Made by a program: the position numbers and the translations under genes
Part shown: positions 1-11,300 of the stretch, piece after piece
Layout of the letters: each line of letters starts with the position of its first letter
Position numbering within the stretch: position 1 is the first letter of the stretch
Notes under the pieces: generated by a model
Databases searched by the model: none
What the model was told of the DNA's origin: nothing
The model's input: only the letters and a program-made list of their open reading frames with translations
IMG/VR virus record: IMGVR_UViG_3300042898_003076
Location: 1 to 63,180 of that record
Reading direction: 5' to 3' (one strand)
Source: a virus
Length of the DNA: 63,180 nucleotides

Positions 1-3000
1 GCTTTGAGAAATTCAAATGCTTTACCTTCTTTGAGCTTGCCTGTTTCTTTATCAGTAAAGTCATCAAGTACTTTTTTTACATCAAGATAATTACGGTTCT
101 CACTGTCACTCTTAATGTATTCTGTATTAAGACTCAAGAATGAGTTTCTCCATAAGTTTAAAGCTTGACGCGATGCAGTATTAGCTGCACCAATTTTCAT
201 TTTGTAAGTGGTTACGTTATCATTAGTATATTCCTCCATGGTCATTTGAACCAGAGGTATATTAATCATATTGAATGTCTTCCAGAAATTAATCCAAAGA
301 TCAGTTTCAGCTGCACTACCGTTTGCTTTTATTGGTCCAAGCTTATCAAGTAATGATCTTAGAGCAGGATCACTAGCTGCAGCTTTATCAAGTTTCTTGT
401 ACATATCAGGCATTGACATAACTCCATCAATACCACGTACAATTTTGTTCCACATTACAGAAGCTTCATTAAGCTCTTGTACACCTAGAATATTTTTTGT
501 AGGTTGATTCTTTTCATCATACTTGAATATGCTGCGTAACAAGTATTTTACTTCAGGAGAAGCAAGATCATATTGGCTAACTTCATTACCTGAAGCACCA
601 AATTTATTTTCTTTGCCGGCCATGCCTTCTTCTTCCGGATTCTCTTCTTCTGCTTCTTCTTCTAATGCAGCAATCTTATCTTCTGCAGACATGTACTTAG
701 ACTTAGCTGCATGATATGCAATTAAACCTTTACCGTCTTTGTTTTTTCTTAAGTCTTGTGTATCACCAAATTGTTCTATAGCCCACTCAACAAGTTTTAT
801 GCGTTCTCCAATTTGATTTTTGAGTATAGGATTTTCTTCTTTTTCTTGTTCAGCTTGTAGACCAGGGATTACTTCATCTCTTAGTTTACGTTTAACAAGT
901 TCATAAACAACTTTTCTGTTTTTTGTAGAAGCCATTAATTGAGAAGTGTAATTGTTTGTACCTCTCATCTTGTTCATGTCATTAGCAATAGAGGATATCA
1001 AAGAATCCATTGTATTAACTAATAGCATTGACTGATCATAATTCAGCATTGAAGGTTGACCATCAATCTTTTCTCTGGCTACTAAACTCTTATTAAGTTT
1101 ACCTATTGTTGTATCACGGTTGTTAATGTCAAAGTTGTATGCAGATAAATCACCTACTCTTAGATTCTCATACATTTGCTTAATCATGTTGTTGCTTAAC
1201 GGATCTTCAACAACATCAGTAACTGATGAACCTTTGAATAATGCCTTAAGCATGTTAAGCAACTTACGGAATATAGTATTACGTACAGGAGCTCCTTTAA
1301 CTACCATCTTACCACCCGACATCATGTACTCACGGAATTCTTCAGCTAAGAACTCTTCTAGTTGCCATACATCTGCTTCTTTGAATGTTACAAGCTTACC
1401 GTTGTAATCTACAAAAGAACCGCTTCTTTTACGAGCTTCAGCATAAAGCTTAGTTCTTTGTTCTTCTGTAAGGAATGTTTGTGTAAAACCATGCCATGCT
1501 TCATGATACAAATCAGTATAGTCAGCAGACTTGCTTTGATTAAACTTACCATTCTCTGAGTAATAATGAAAAAGTATAATACCATGCACTGACCATTGAG
1601 CCACAGGACCTGTTGGGTTCTCTGCATTGATAACAGCCTGCATTACTTCAAAAGGTATAACCTTTGACATAGGATTACTAGCCCACCATATTTTTGCAGC
1701 TTCTTCTTGTTTCTTTAATGTTTCAGGACTAAGCTTTTTGTTCATAGCTTTTTGACGTTCCTTCTTCTCAATTGCATCAAAAAGATCTTTGTTGGACATG
1801 TCAGCTATGCTAGCTTGTGTAGCTTCTGTATTAGGTTTTTCTTCTGCAGGCTTTTTCTCTTCAGGTTTAGCTTTTAAAGCAGCTAGTTCTTTATCATATT
1901 CAACATTGATAATTTCAGCTACATCTTGATTAAGTTTTCCTGTTACTTTGTATTTTTTTCCTGCAGCATCAATATAAAAACCTACATAAGGTATTCTAGC
2001 GCTTGTTTTATAATCCTGCTTAGTGTTTAACTCTTTACCTATTTTGGAAATAGACTCTTTTCTTCTTGCTTCTATTTTTTGACCTTCAGGAGTTTGTTTT
2101 AATGCTTCTATGTCTGCAGAAGTTTTAGCAGATTGTTCTTCTAGTATAGGTTCAACTTCTTTTTGAGCTGGTGCTAAAAACTTAGAAGCACCTTCTAGTG
2201 TTGGACCATAAGATATAGTTGGGTTTAATTTTTTGATTGCCCCATTAACAACAACTGCAGATGTCTCCCAGTTTTCTCTTAAGAATTCATTGTAGTCTTG
2301 TTCTTCTGTTGTTACAACTTTATCAGGACTTATAGTTGGTTTATCAAAGGGTTTGTTTATAAGGTCACCTACAGCCAGAAGAGAAGGCCATTCAACTTTA
2401 TAGTATTTGTCACCTTCTTTTAATATGCTTCCTTCTTTTGCATCAGCAAGGTCTGTAACAATATTAGCACCAAGATGAGTTGCTAAAGTTTTTTGTACTT
2501 CTGTTTCAGACTTAAACCCACTACTGTGTTGTGTACCTTTGCTAGGTGTCTTTAAAAATTTTTCAAGTTCTTCACGTGTTTCCTTTTGCATTTGTGCTGC
2601 CTCAGGAGAACCGTCAAATTTTATTCTGTAAGGTTTACCGTTTATGTTTATGTCATAACTACCATCATTGTTCTCAAATACAAGAGTTCCTTCTTTGTCT
2701 TTCTTGGCCATGAACTGAACCTTGCTGTACTTAAGAATAAACTGTTTGATTAGTCTATCTCTTTCAAATACAGACATTCTCTCTATTGCACCAGATCTGT
2801 TAACCACAAAAAGGTCATCTGTGAATAGAGATAAAACTGTTTGTAGTAAAGTAGGTTTAGTTCTGAAAGACGGATTAGTTACAGCAATAGGTTCATCTAC
2901 ACCAGGATAAGTAACCATGGCTTGAGTATCTTGTACAAAAGGAAAAAATGTTCCAGAAGCATACGCTTCAGATAATGGTGTTGGCATGTACTCATTATGT

Positions 3001-4151
3001 ACAATAAAACCTTGTGCAGCTCCTGTAATTACACCTTGTACAGATGAACCAGGATTTTTTACAAGATAATCTGACATTTTAAAAAATGTAGAAAAATCAT
3101 CTTGAAGTTCTTTTGTAGCTTGTTCAGTTGCTTCAACTTCTGTTAAGTCTGGATTTGCTTTTCTTTTTTCAGCTGCAATGTTTTTAACTTTTTGCTTAAT
3201 AGAATTAAAGCTTCCTGTAAAACCACCATGAGCTTTTTGACCTGTACGTTTAAAATAGTTGTTAAACTCTTCTTGAGTTGTAGCTACAGTACCATCTTGG
3301 TTTCTTGCAATAGTAGCATAAGGTCTAAAGAAAACAGGCAGGCCAGTTTGATCAGGCTTACCTTCTTTGGAGAACATTATCTCTCTACCGTTTTCATCAA
3401 CAAGTACTGCTATTAAGTCACCGGCATTAAAGTATTCTTTTGGAAAATTCTTTTTGAATGCTTGTGTAAGTTCTACTGTATGCATTATCTTCAAGAAGAC
3501 TTTACCTATACCAGGTAATTCCATCTCACCACTATCTTGTATACCTTTGGCATCAATCTGTCTTCTCATTACAGCATCAATGTATCTTAGAGTAGCATAG
3601 TTTGTTTCTTGTCCAGGTCTTGGTTGCATGTAACCAGGCTTGTTAGGATCTTCCCATTGAACAAGTTCCGGACCAAAACTAAAGAATGCACCAAAAGCAA
3701 TTGTCTTAAAAGGATTTTCTATAACTTCTTTTACAGATTCTTCAGCTGGTTTTATTTCTATCTCTACAGGTTTTTGTTCATTAGCTACTTCTTCAGCTGC
3801 TTCTATTGCTGTATTAGGATCTATGTTAAGACCAAGATCTTTGTTTACTTCAGCAATGTCTTCATATCTTGCATCAACTTCAGCTACTTTAACAACAACC
3901 CTTTTGTCAAGCTTAGTCATACCTGCTTTTAAATCAGGTACGCTTAATAATTGCAAAGCCATAGTTGGTACAAGACGTGCAGCATCTACAGACAAAGCCT
4001 CATCTTGTGAGGCTGTATTGAATAAATCATAAATTTCTTTGATATAGCTCTTAATATCAAGAGGTGTTTTAGAATTTATTAGGTCTATAAAATCACCAGC
4101 AATTTTTACACGGAGTGCGTCACGGGTGTCATTGTCAAGTAAACAGCTCAT
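1..4151 (-). CDS. Giant virion-associated protein with zincin HExxH motif (partial, C-terminus outside window)
   Basis: Seen: an uninterrupted minus-strand reading frame starts at ATG 4151, 3 nt after the stop of the upstream gene, and reads through to base 1 without a stop, giving at least 1383 residues. Residues 883-887 (codons at 1491-1505) read HEAWH, followed by GFTQTF and, about 50 residues later, an acidic LEEFLAEEF stretch. This fits an HExxH metallopeptidase core with a downstream glutamate ligand. The rest is Lys/Glu-rich, with Ala/Glu/Lys linkers around residues 755-775. Known: large multidomain phage proteins often carry zincin-like domains with HEAxH. Inferred: a large virion-internal protein, possibly delivered with the DNA, that could cleave a phage or host protein. 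It is the last visible member of a run of giant structural genes. The zincin call rests on one motif; the overall role is unknown. Confidence 0.7.
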   Translation of the reverse strand, partial: MSCLLDNDTRDALRVKIAGDFIDLINSKTPLDIKSYIKEIYDLFNTASQDEALSVDAARLVPTMALQLLSVPDLKAGMTKLDKRVVVKVAEVDARYEDIAEVNKDLGLNIDPNTAIEAAEEVANEQKPVEIEIKPAEESVKEVIENPFKTIAFGAFFSFGPELVQWEDPNKPGYMQPRPGQETNYATLRYIDAVMRRQIDAKGIQDSGEMELPGIGKVFLKIMHTVELTQAFKKNFPKEYFNAGDLIAVLVDENGREIMFSKEGKPDQTGLPVFFRPYATIARNQDGTVATTQEEFNNYFKRTGQKAHGGFTGSFNSIKQKVKNIAAEKRKANPDLTEVEATEQATKELQDDFSTFFKMSDYLVKNPGSSVQGVITGAAQGFIVHNEYMPTPLSEAYASGTFFPFVQDTQAMVTYPGVDEPIAVTNPSFRTKPTLLQTVLSLFTDDLFVVNRSGAIERMSVFERDRLIKQFILKYSKVQFMAKKDKEGTLVFENNDGSYDININGKPYRIKFDGSPEAAQMQKETREELEKFLKTPSKGTQHSSGFKSETEVQKTLATHLGANIVTDLADAKEGSILKEGDKYYKVEWPSLLAVGDLINKPFDKPTISPDKVVTTEEQDYNEFLRENWETSAVVVNGAIKKLNPTISYGPTLEGASKFLAPAQKEVEPILEEQSAKTSADIEALKQTPEGQKIEARRKESISKIGKELNTKQDYKTSARIPYVGFYIDAAGKKYKVTGKLNQDVAEIINVEYDKELAALKAKPEEKKPAEEKPNTEATQASIADMSNKDLFDAIEKKERQKAMNKKLSPETLKKQEEAAKIWWASNPMSKVIPFEVMQAVINAENPTGPVAQWSVHGIILFHYYSENGKFNQSKSADYTDLYHEAWHGFTQTFLTEEQRTKLYAEARKRSGSFVDYNGKLVTFKEADVWQLEEFLAEEFREYMMSGGKMVVKGAPVRNTIFRKLLNMLKALFKGSSVTDVVEDPLSNNMIKQMYENLRVGDLSAYNFDINNRDTTIGKLNKSLVAREKIDGQPSMLNYDQSMLLVNTMDSLISSIANDMNKMRGTNNYTSQLMASTKNRKVVYELVKRKLRDEVIPGLQAEQEKEENPILKNQIGERIKLVEWAIEQFGDTQDLRKNKDGKGLIAYHAAKSKYMSAEDKIAALEEEAEEENPEEEGMAGKENKFGASGNEVSQYDLASPEVKYLLRSIFKYDEKNQPTKNILGVQELNEASVMWNKIVRGIDGVMSMPDMYKKLDKAAASDPALRSLLDKLGPIKANGSAAETDLWINFWKTFNMINIPLVQMTMEEYTNDNVTTYKMKIGAANTASRQALNLWRNSFLSLNTEYIKSDSENRNYLDVKKVLDDFTDKETGKLKEGKAFEFLK

Positions 4152-4153
4152 TA

Positions 4154-7100
4154 TTATCCTTTTTTACATTTATTAATTGTGTTCAGCAAATCATTTTTTC
4201 TTTCATCAGAAGTCTTGTTTTTAGCTTTATTATAAACTTCTTGATTCTTAGAAGCATCATCAGCAGCAGTTTGTTTTAAAGCTTCATCAGAATCTTTAGT
4301 TTGTTCTTCAGTTAAAGGTTTAACTTCTTCAGTTGCTTCTTGTGGTGTACCAGATATCATCTTAATTTTGTCTTTTAATTCTTCTGCTGTCAACTCCATC
4401 TTATCTCCGGTAAAGTTGTCAATTGCTTCTTGTGAAGGAATTGTTTCACCAGCTTTACGCAAATTATTGTAGTCTCCAGGAGAAACTAAAGTTACAGTTT
4501 TTCCATCATTCTGCAAAACAATCATGGCTGTTCTATTAGATAAAAATACAGCTAGACCTGGCTCCAAGTTTTCAATTTTTTTGGAATTCTCAATTAGAGA
4601 TCTTATGGCAGCTTTCTTTAATCTTTCAGCCTCAGCTCTTAAGTCTACACCATGAAGTCTCTTTACATCTTCAACATCCTTGTCACTTTGTACTATGTCT
4701 AAGACGTTGTTGTCCCAAGCTTTTAATTCATCATAATTAGAAATCTCTGCGTATTGTTGCATAATATTTTTTACAACATCTGTTTCTTCTTTTTGTCCTG
4801 GCTTAAAGTTCTTATGTGTTTCATGTACAGCAAGTAGATCAGGATAAGCAAGTTGTATTTTCTTGACTTGACCATCTGCTGTTTTAATCTCTACAATGTA
4901 TATGTCTTTGTTTGGTATTTTTCTTTCTACAGTATAAACAGCATAAGGTGTGTTTATTACAAAACCATCAGTAAAGTCTACATCAGCTGCAGTTTTATTT
5001 ACAGGAGATGGAGGATTAACAGTTGGTGGTGTATTTACAAATGGAATTTTTTGAGCTTGTGCTTTAGCTTCTGCCTCTGCTTTGGCTTTAGCCTCAGCTT
5101 CAGCTTTAGCTTTAGCTGCGTCTTCTCTTAGAACGTCATCTAATTCTGTAGCAATTTTTTCTGCGTCTTCTCTAGTTTTAAGAGGAGTACCTACAATATT
5201 ACCTTGAGGGCTTATAACACTGAAAGTTTTATCTGCATTTCTCTTAATGGTATGTTTGTCAGGGGAAGCAATTTCATCAGCATAATCTACACCAGCTGCT
5301 CTACCATACTTGCGTATAATTTCAACGGCTTCTTTGTACTTAGGATCATCTTTGCCAACAATGCTTCTTGTAGTTACATCATAGAAGTCTGCTACTTCAA
5401 AGTCATTGATTTTCTTTACATCTTCCGGAAGAACAAATAAACCAAGGCCAAATATTTCCTTGAGCATTTTGTTTTTGCTTGACATGTTTTGAAAATTCTC
5501 AAAACCTTCATTAAGCTTTCTGACTTTGTTTTCTCTAGCTATTTTTTGAACATTAGTCTGTACATCAACATAGCGGTTAAACATATCAGGGTCACTTAAT
5601 GTGTTGATTGTATTAACAGCTTTTAATTCATTGAAGGACAAATCAAGAAAATCTTTAATATGCTTAAAGCCTTCAGCTGCTTGATCTTCAAACACATAAC
5701 CTTTGTTTGAACCTGTTTTAAGTTTTAAATAGTTTTTGTATGACTTATACAGATTTTTAAGTGCAAATTCTACACCTTGTGTTTTACCTGTTGTACCAAG
5801 TTTACCAGATTCTCTGAGTTCTGTTATAAATGTGTCAGCAAATGCATTCCACTCATCAAAGAATTCAAGTTCTTTTTGAAGTTGTTTAGCATCTCTCTTC
5901 TGTTCAACAGTACCGTCTTTCATTACAGATATAAGACTCTTAAGCTCAGACATCTTCTGCGATCTCTGTACAGGATCAACTAATACCGTAAGGTCTGCAC
6001 CAGCCATTTCCTGACCGGTTTTTTTATTGTAAAAGTTTTGTAAAGGACCTTGGCCTGAAAGAACATTCAGCATCTTCTCCATACGGCCTACAATATCTTG
6101 ATGAAGACCTGTAGCAAAAATTATATCATTTGTAGCGCGTTCATGAGCCATGTAACGGTTCATCTCAGAATTATACTGTTCAGGATACTTAAAAGAACCA
6201 TCTTTGTTTTTGCCAGAATACATCCATGGATTATACGGATTTGGTTTTATCCTTTTAACTCTGTCATAGTTCTCTTGATATGTTTCTGCTCTGTCTTTAA
6301 GCGTTGTAAGTTTCTCGCGAATTTCAGATGCTTTAACTTTATTGTCAAATGCATTTTCAAGATCAGTGTCCTCAAGACCAAGCATATCATCAACATGATC
6401 TGTAACTAAGTTCATGCTTTTGGTTCTTGCTAACCCTTCATAGTAATTAATTTGCATTTCAGCTTGTCTGTCCTTAGCGGCTTTTACATCACCGTCTTGA
6501 ACAGCATTATCTTTTGCTTGTTTAGCTGAACGTACACTAGAGGCTATATCAGCTTGATGACCACCATATATCAACGCATTCTCAAGAACAAAATTTGCTG
6601 CGTTGTATTTTTCATTTTCTGTTTCTTCAGCTCTTTCTTTTTCTGCTGCTAAACCTTTACGGTCAAATATTGCACGGCCTGTTTGGGTAACAGCTTTACC
6701 ACCACCTTGGATTAGAGAACCCATTAGGTACCCTTGAAGGAAAGTGTCCATACCCTGTGCAGAAAACTGACCGCTTGCCGCTTTACCTACAGAACCTAAA
6801 GCTCCATAGAAGCCGCTTTGAGCTGGGTCTTTGTATATCTTATCATAGTAATCTAATGCACTTTGAGTAATAACCTCTTGTGCGTTTTCTTGTAAAGCTT
6901 CACCTAAGTTGCCTAAGAAGTAAGTCTTACTCCAAGGTACATACTGTGACTTTAAAAGAAAGTCTTTTGTTTTTTGACCAAAGGTTGCTTCTCCTGCTTC
7001 ATAAGCTGCAGTAGTTCCCGCTTTAAAATCTTTTGCTGCAGTTCTTTCAAAGAACCTACCGCTGCCTTCCATGAAAGATTTCATTAAACCTTTTCCTGGA

Positions 7101-8341
7101 ACAACACCATCAAATAAATCTTCAAAAACAATTTTGTTTGTCAAATATATAGTAGCGTCATTTGCAAGTGTTACGGAAGTTTTAACTGATTGAGCTCTGT
7201 CATAAATCTCACGTGCTTCTTGTCCTTCTGGCATTCTACCATGTGTAGCATAAAACTCATCTACTAATTGGTTTTGATATTCAGTAGATGCACCTTCTCC
7301 TTCAAGAGCTGCTTCTGAGTGAGCAACATTAAGCTCACGTAAGTCTTTATAGAAATTACCAAAGGTCTTGGCTGTCTTAGCCATATTTGATAAATCTTTT
7401 ACACCACCTGTACCTTTAGCAAGATGTGTACTCCATTCAAGAGTTCTTTCAAAAGGGTTAATCCATTTAGCAAAATCTGTAACTTTTTCTCCAGCCTTAG
7501 CTGCAGTGAAGAAATCTTTTGCTGCACCGGCTTTTTTTAAATTTCTTATAAACTCTGCTGTACCAGTAATAGCTTTTGCAAGTTTACCAATACCCATAGC
7601 GTTTCTAGCATATGCTGCAGCTCCTACAGCAGGTGTTGCTGTACCAAAAGTAACAGCTTCTACACCAGCAAGAATAGCATTCTCTACAGCTAGTGATCCC
7701 ATGATACCAACGGTGTATGCAGAGTTTAATCCAAAATTAGTTACCCATGCACCTGCTCCTTCTTTGCTAGACATACCAATAGCCATTCCTTTTTCCATGG
7801 ACTCATTAGCATCTTCTTCACTACCATAAAGTGATTTGGCACCAGCAAAAGCTAATGGAAGAAATTCACCACGCATTCTACTAAAGTCATCCCACCAAGA
7901 TGATTTCTGATTGTAATAAGTGTCATTGTCACTATAAGGAGAGAAACCAAGTTCTTTAAACTTTGGATGTTTATAATAACGGTCAAAGTTTAAGTTCTTG
8001 TATCCTGAACCATAAGCATAAGCACGGCCATATTTGTAACGGTCATTAAGAATAGACTCATCATTCAAATAACCTGTTATAGCTTTTGCATAATCCATTG
8101 TACCATTACTCAGTATCTGACCTTGTCTTGCACCTGGATTTGGACCAGTACTATAACTACCTTGTAATTGTTCATTTATTAATGAACTGTCTGGAGTACC
8201 ACTTGGTAATACAGGCATTATAACAGGAGGCGGCGTGTTTAACGCCTGCATAGGATCAACAGCTGAATCAAGTTCAGGAAGACTTGGAGTTATAGGTGCT
8301 GATACTAATGGACTTGGATTTGAGGTTAATTCTTCTGCCAT
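4154..8341 (-). CDS. Large putative internal virion protein (1395 aa)
   Basis: I do not recognise a defined domain family. The N-terminal 70 residues are rich in Pro and Ser and probably disordered. Residues about 150-290 contain Gly/Ala-rich, weakly hydrophobic stretches (around VGIMGSLAVENAILAG and TATPAVGAAAYA) that could be amphipathic or membrane-active. The middle is strongly charged and helical. Near residues 1075-1097 (bases 5053-5119) lies an Ala-Glu-Lys tandem repeat (AEAKAKAEAEAKAQAQ), probably a rigid helix or linker. The gene sits between two other giant genes with 2-3 nt gaps, so it is surely co-transcribed and co-translated. By position downstream of the tail hub genes, the likely role is an internal or ejected virion protein. 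An assembly factor is also possible. Confidence 0.75.
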   Translation of the reverse strand: MAEELTSNPSPLVSAPITPSLPELDSAVDPMQALNTPPPVIMPVLPSGTPDSSLINEQLQGSYSTGPNPGARQGQILSNGTMDYAKAITGYLNDESILNDRYKYGRAYAYGSGYKNLNFDRYYKHPKFKELGFSPYSDNDTYYNQKSSWWDDFSRMRGEFLPLAFAGAKSLYGSEEDANESMEKGMAIGMSSKEGAGAWVTNFGLNSAYTVGIMGSLAVENAILAGVEAVTFGTATPAVGAAAYARNAMGIGKLAKAITGTAEFIRNLKKAGAAKDFFTAAKAGEKVTDFAKWINPFERTLEWSTHLAKGTGGVKDLSNMAKTAKTFGNFYKDLRELNVAHSEAALEGEGASTEYQNQLVDEFYATHGRMPEGQEAREIYDRAQSVKTSVTLANDATIYLTNKIVFEDLFDGVVPGKGLMKSFMEGSGRFFERTAAKDFKAGTTAAYEAGEATFGQKTKDFLLKSQYVPWSKTYFLGNLGEALQENAQEVITQSALDYYDKIYKDPAQSGFYGALGSVGKAASGQFSAQGMDTFLQGYLMGSLIQGGGKAVTQTGRAIFDRKGLAAEKERAEETENEKYNAANFVLENALIYGGHQADIASSVRSAKQAKDNAVQDGDVKAAKDRQAEMQINYYEGLARTKSMNLVTDHVDDMLGLEDTDLENAFDNKVKASEIREKLTTLKDRAETYQENYDRVKRIKPNPYNPWMYSGKNKDGSFKYPEQYNSEMNRYMAHERATNDIIFATGLHQDIVGRMEKMLNVLSGQGPLQNFYNKKTGQEMAGADLTVLVDPVQRSQKMSELKSLISVMKDGTVEQKRDAKQLQKELEFFDEWNAFADTFITELRESGKLGTTGKTQGVEFALKNLYKSYKNYLKLKTGSNKGYVFEDQAAEGFKHIKDFLDLSFNELKAVNTINTLSDPDMFNRYVDVQTNVQKIARENKVRKLNEGFENFQNMSSKNKMLKEIFGLGLFVLPEDVKKINDFEVADFYDVTTRSIVGKDDPKYKEAVEIIRKYGRAAGVDYADEIASPDKHTIKRNADKTFSVISPQGNIVGTPLKTREDAEKIATELDDVLREDAAKAKAEAEAKAKAEAEAKAQAQKIPFVNTPPTVNPPSPVNKTAADVDFTDGFVINTPYAVYTVERKIPNKDIYIVEIKTADGQVKKIQLAYPDLLAVHETHKNFKPGQKEETDVVKNIMQQYAEISNYDELKAWDNNVLDIVQSDKDVEDVKRLHGVDLRAEAERLKKAAIRSLIENSKKIENLEPGLAVFLSNRTAMIVLQNDGKTVTLVSPGDYNNLRKAGETIPSQEAIDNFTGDKMELTAEELKDKIKMISGTPQEATEEVKPLTEEQTKDSDEALKQTAADDASKNQEVYNKAKNKTSDERKNDLLNTINKCKKG

Positions 8342-8343
8342 AA

Positions 8344-11300
8344 TTATTTTTGTCCAGAAAGTGATTGTTCTACACCGCGCATAAAGATTTCATTTACATC
8401 CATTGGTCTTTCTTCACCACCTGCTGCTACACGCAACATATCTTGTATTTCAGGAAGTTGAGATGGCTCTTTTATCATACGGCCATTACTTTGTTTATAA
8501 ATTTGATTAGCTTTTGCCATTTCTTGTACAGAAACATTAATTGAATTGTAAAGATTCTCACCACCAATGTTTGAATTGTAAGTTTTAGAATTAGGTAATG
8601 GTTTTAATAAAAGATTTCCAGCTTTGTCTCTTGATCCATCATAACCATAAAAGTCTCCGATTACAGTTACATTACCATTAGCATCTCTTTTGTTTATTAC
8701 AAAGTCTCCACCATTAGGATCAGAGATAGGAACATCCATGTGATTAATAATATAATCATAAGGTTTCATTTTAAATGATTCAGTAAAAGCATTTTTTGCA
8801 GTTTTCTTATTAGCGTAAACACCAATACCTTCTGAAATCAAACGTGGATCATCAGCCCAAGTAGGATTATCACCAGTGCCTTTATAGTTCTTTAACCAAT
8901 TAGCTGGAGGAATAATATGAGCTCCTACAGTGTTACGGTCACTTAAAGCAATGTCCATGTAAGCAATCTGACCCTTAACAAAATCTGCTTCTGTTTTGGT
9001 AAGCTTGCCTGCTCTTAAATCTTGAATAAGAACTTTCATAGCTGTTTCAGCTGTAGTCTTATCTGCTTGTGTTTGTCCTTCAGCTTCTTTTACAGTTTCT
9101 TTATTACCAAGAGTAAACATACCGCCTGGCTTAAGAGCATCATCATAAATTGTATTAAGACCTCTATTTCCAAGGGAAGCAACATTATCAGAATTAAAAT
9201 CATACATTACTGAACCACCTGCAGAACGTCCACCACCAAGCATATTAAAACTTGAACTACCATGAGTAGAAATAACTAAAGGAACAGGATTACCATCAAC
9301 ATCTTTACCAGTTGTATTACCTTGATTATAAAACTTGTCATATTCTTTGTTCATGTCATCATAAGCATCCATAGCATCTTCAGCATCAGTTCCTGGATTT
9401 TTTCTCATGTAATCTACTTTATATTCTTCAGGAGTTTTAAGTCTGTTATCTGATGTAAACAACTCATTCCAGTCAGCAAGATCTGAGCTACTTAATTTTG
9501 TAGTACCCCAAGCTTTAAGATTTTTGTTATTGTTTTGCCAAGCACCGGTAGTAGCATCAAGTTCTCTTTGTTTGGTTACATAGTTATCTTCAAGTGCTTT
9601 ACCTTGACCAGTAATATAACTATCATGGGTTGGTATACCTTTACTTAAATCTGTCCATTTCTTTGCATTATTATAAAGGTAGTTTGCGTTATAGAAGGAA
9701 GAGATACCAGTGGCTGTAGAGTGTTCATTACCATAAGGGTCTATGAACCTACCTGTGCTCTTGTCATAACCAGCAGAAGTATATTTGCCATTTGCATCTT
9801 TTTTGGCAACGTTGTATATTTTTTCAAGAACTGTTTTAGCATATTCTTTTTCAGCAGTACTTGCTTTTGGATCTTGTACAAGTCCTGCTAAAGTATTTGC
9901 ATAACCATCAGCATAAGCAGTTGCTGATTGGTCAACAGTTTTCTTTTCAGTTTGATATTGTTGTTGAATTTCAGCAGATTCATTTATAGCTGTAGGATCT
10001 GTTGTACCTTTATATCTGTCAAGGTATAAACCTTGATTTTCCTGACCTATAGCTGAACCTTTTTTCTTATATTCAAGTAATGCTTTTTGTTTATTAAGAT
10101 CATAAATCTGATTGTGCTTGTTGTTGCGATCCATTAAGTCATACTGTTTTTGAAGCTTAGACATTTGTAATGAAAAATCATAATGCTTCATTGCATATGG
10201 ATCTTCTTTAACGTCAACTGAACCAGTCATTGCAACAGCTCTTACAGCAGACTCATTTAATTCTTTATTCATTATGCTTCTTGCATAAAGACCATCAGCA
10301 CGTTGGCGTCTTGCAGAACGATCTTCACCAGCTTCAAAAAATGATTTTGCAACATCCGCGGTTTGTGCATGATAATCAGCTACTTGTTTAGCTATAGCAC
10401 TATCTACATTTGCTGCATAATAATTCTTAGCTAAAGGATCATTACCTGTTGAGCCATTCTTTTTTATACTTTCTTCCATAACATTTTTTCTGTTACGTAT
10501 TGCATTTTGTTCTGCTTGTGCTTCTTCATTTTGTATCTGTGCATTTTGATATTGCACATCAAGACTTCTGAAGTATTCATCTTCTGCAGCATCTTCACTA
10601 CCAAATCTTTCAGCATTCTGTTGCACAAAACCTTTACGGTTTACATAAGCTTGTGTATTATACATGTCAATAACTCTTTGGTCTTTTCCGTATTGAGCTT
10701 GAATTAATTGCTGAAAAGGTATAGATAGATTAGCACCATTCTTGGTAGTAATCATATATCTACCATCTTTGCTCCATGTAACATTTTCAATTCCAAATGC
10801 ACCTTTGTCTCCACCTTTACCAAGAAGATCTTTTAGATAATCTACAGTTTTTTCTTGCATGTTGATTTGAGCAACATACTTACCGGCAGACATGCTCATT
10901 GCAGAACCTTTATCTGCTTTTTTATATTCATCAGCTTTATAATGTAAAGCGTTTACACCTACATCCCAGTATTTACCATCACAAGTTTTGTCTGTACAAT
11001 TTTTGTAGTTGTTTGCAATCTCTAATTGTTTTTGGTACTCCTTAGTATAAGTCATATCATGTACTAAGTCTTTGTTCTGGAAGAAGGAATCAAACACCTT
11101 ATTGGCTGAATCAGTATTTTGTTGCAGTGAAAGATCCATCCCTGAGATGCGTTTAATATCATTGTCAATCATCTTGAAGAATTCATTTCTCTTCATGATA
11201 TTGTCTTCACGCATCATAGGTGAGTTTAATAATGTCCCGTATGTTTTGCTAATCTCTTTATAGTTTTGATCATACTGACTTTGTTTAGTCTGCAGAACAT

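Noticed and set aside
5053-5119. Ala-Glu-Lys codon repeat as a DNA-level tandem repeat or origin
   Set aside because: It lies in frame inside a gene and encodes a helical linker; imperfect at DNA level, with no AT-rich iteron-like features.
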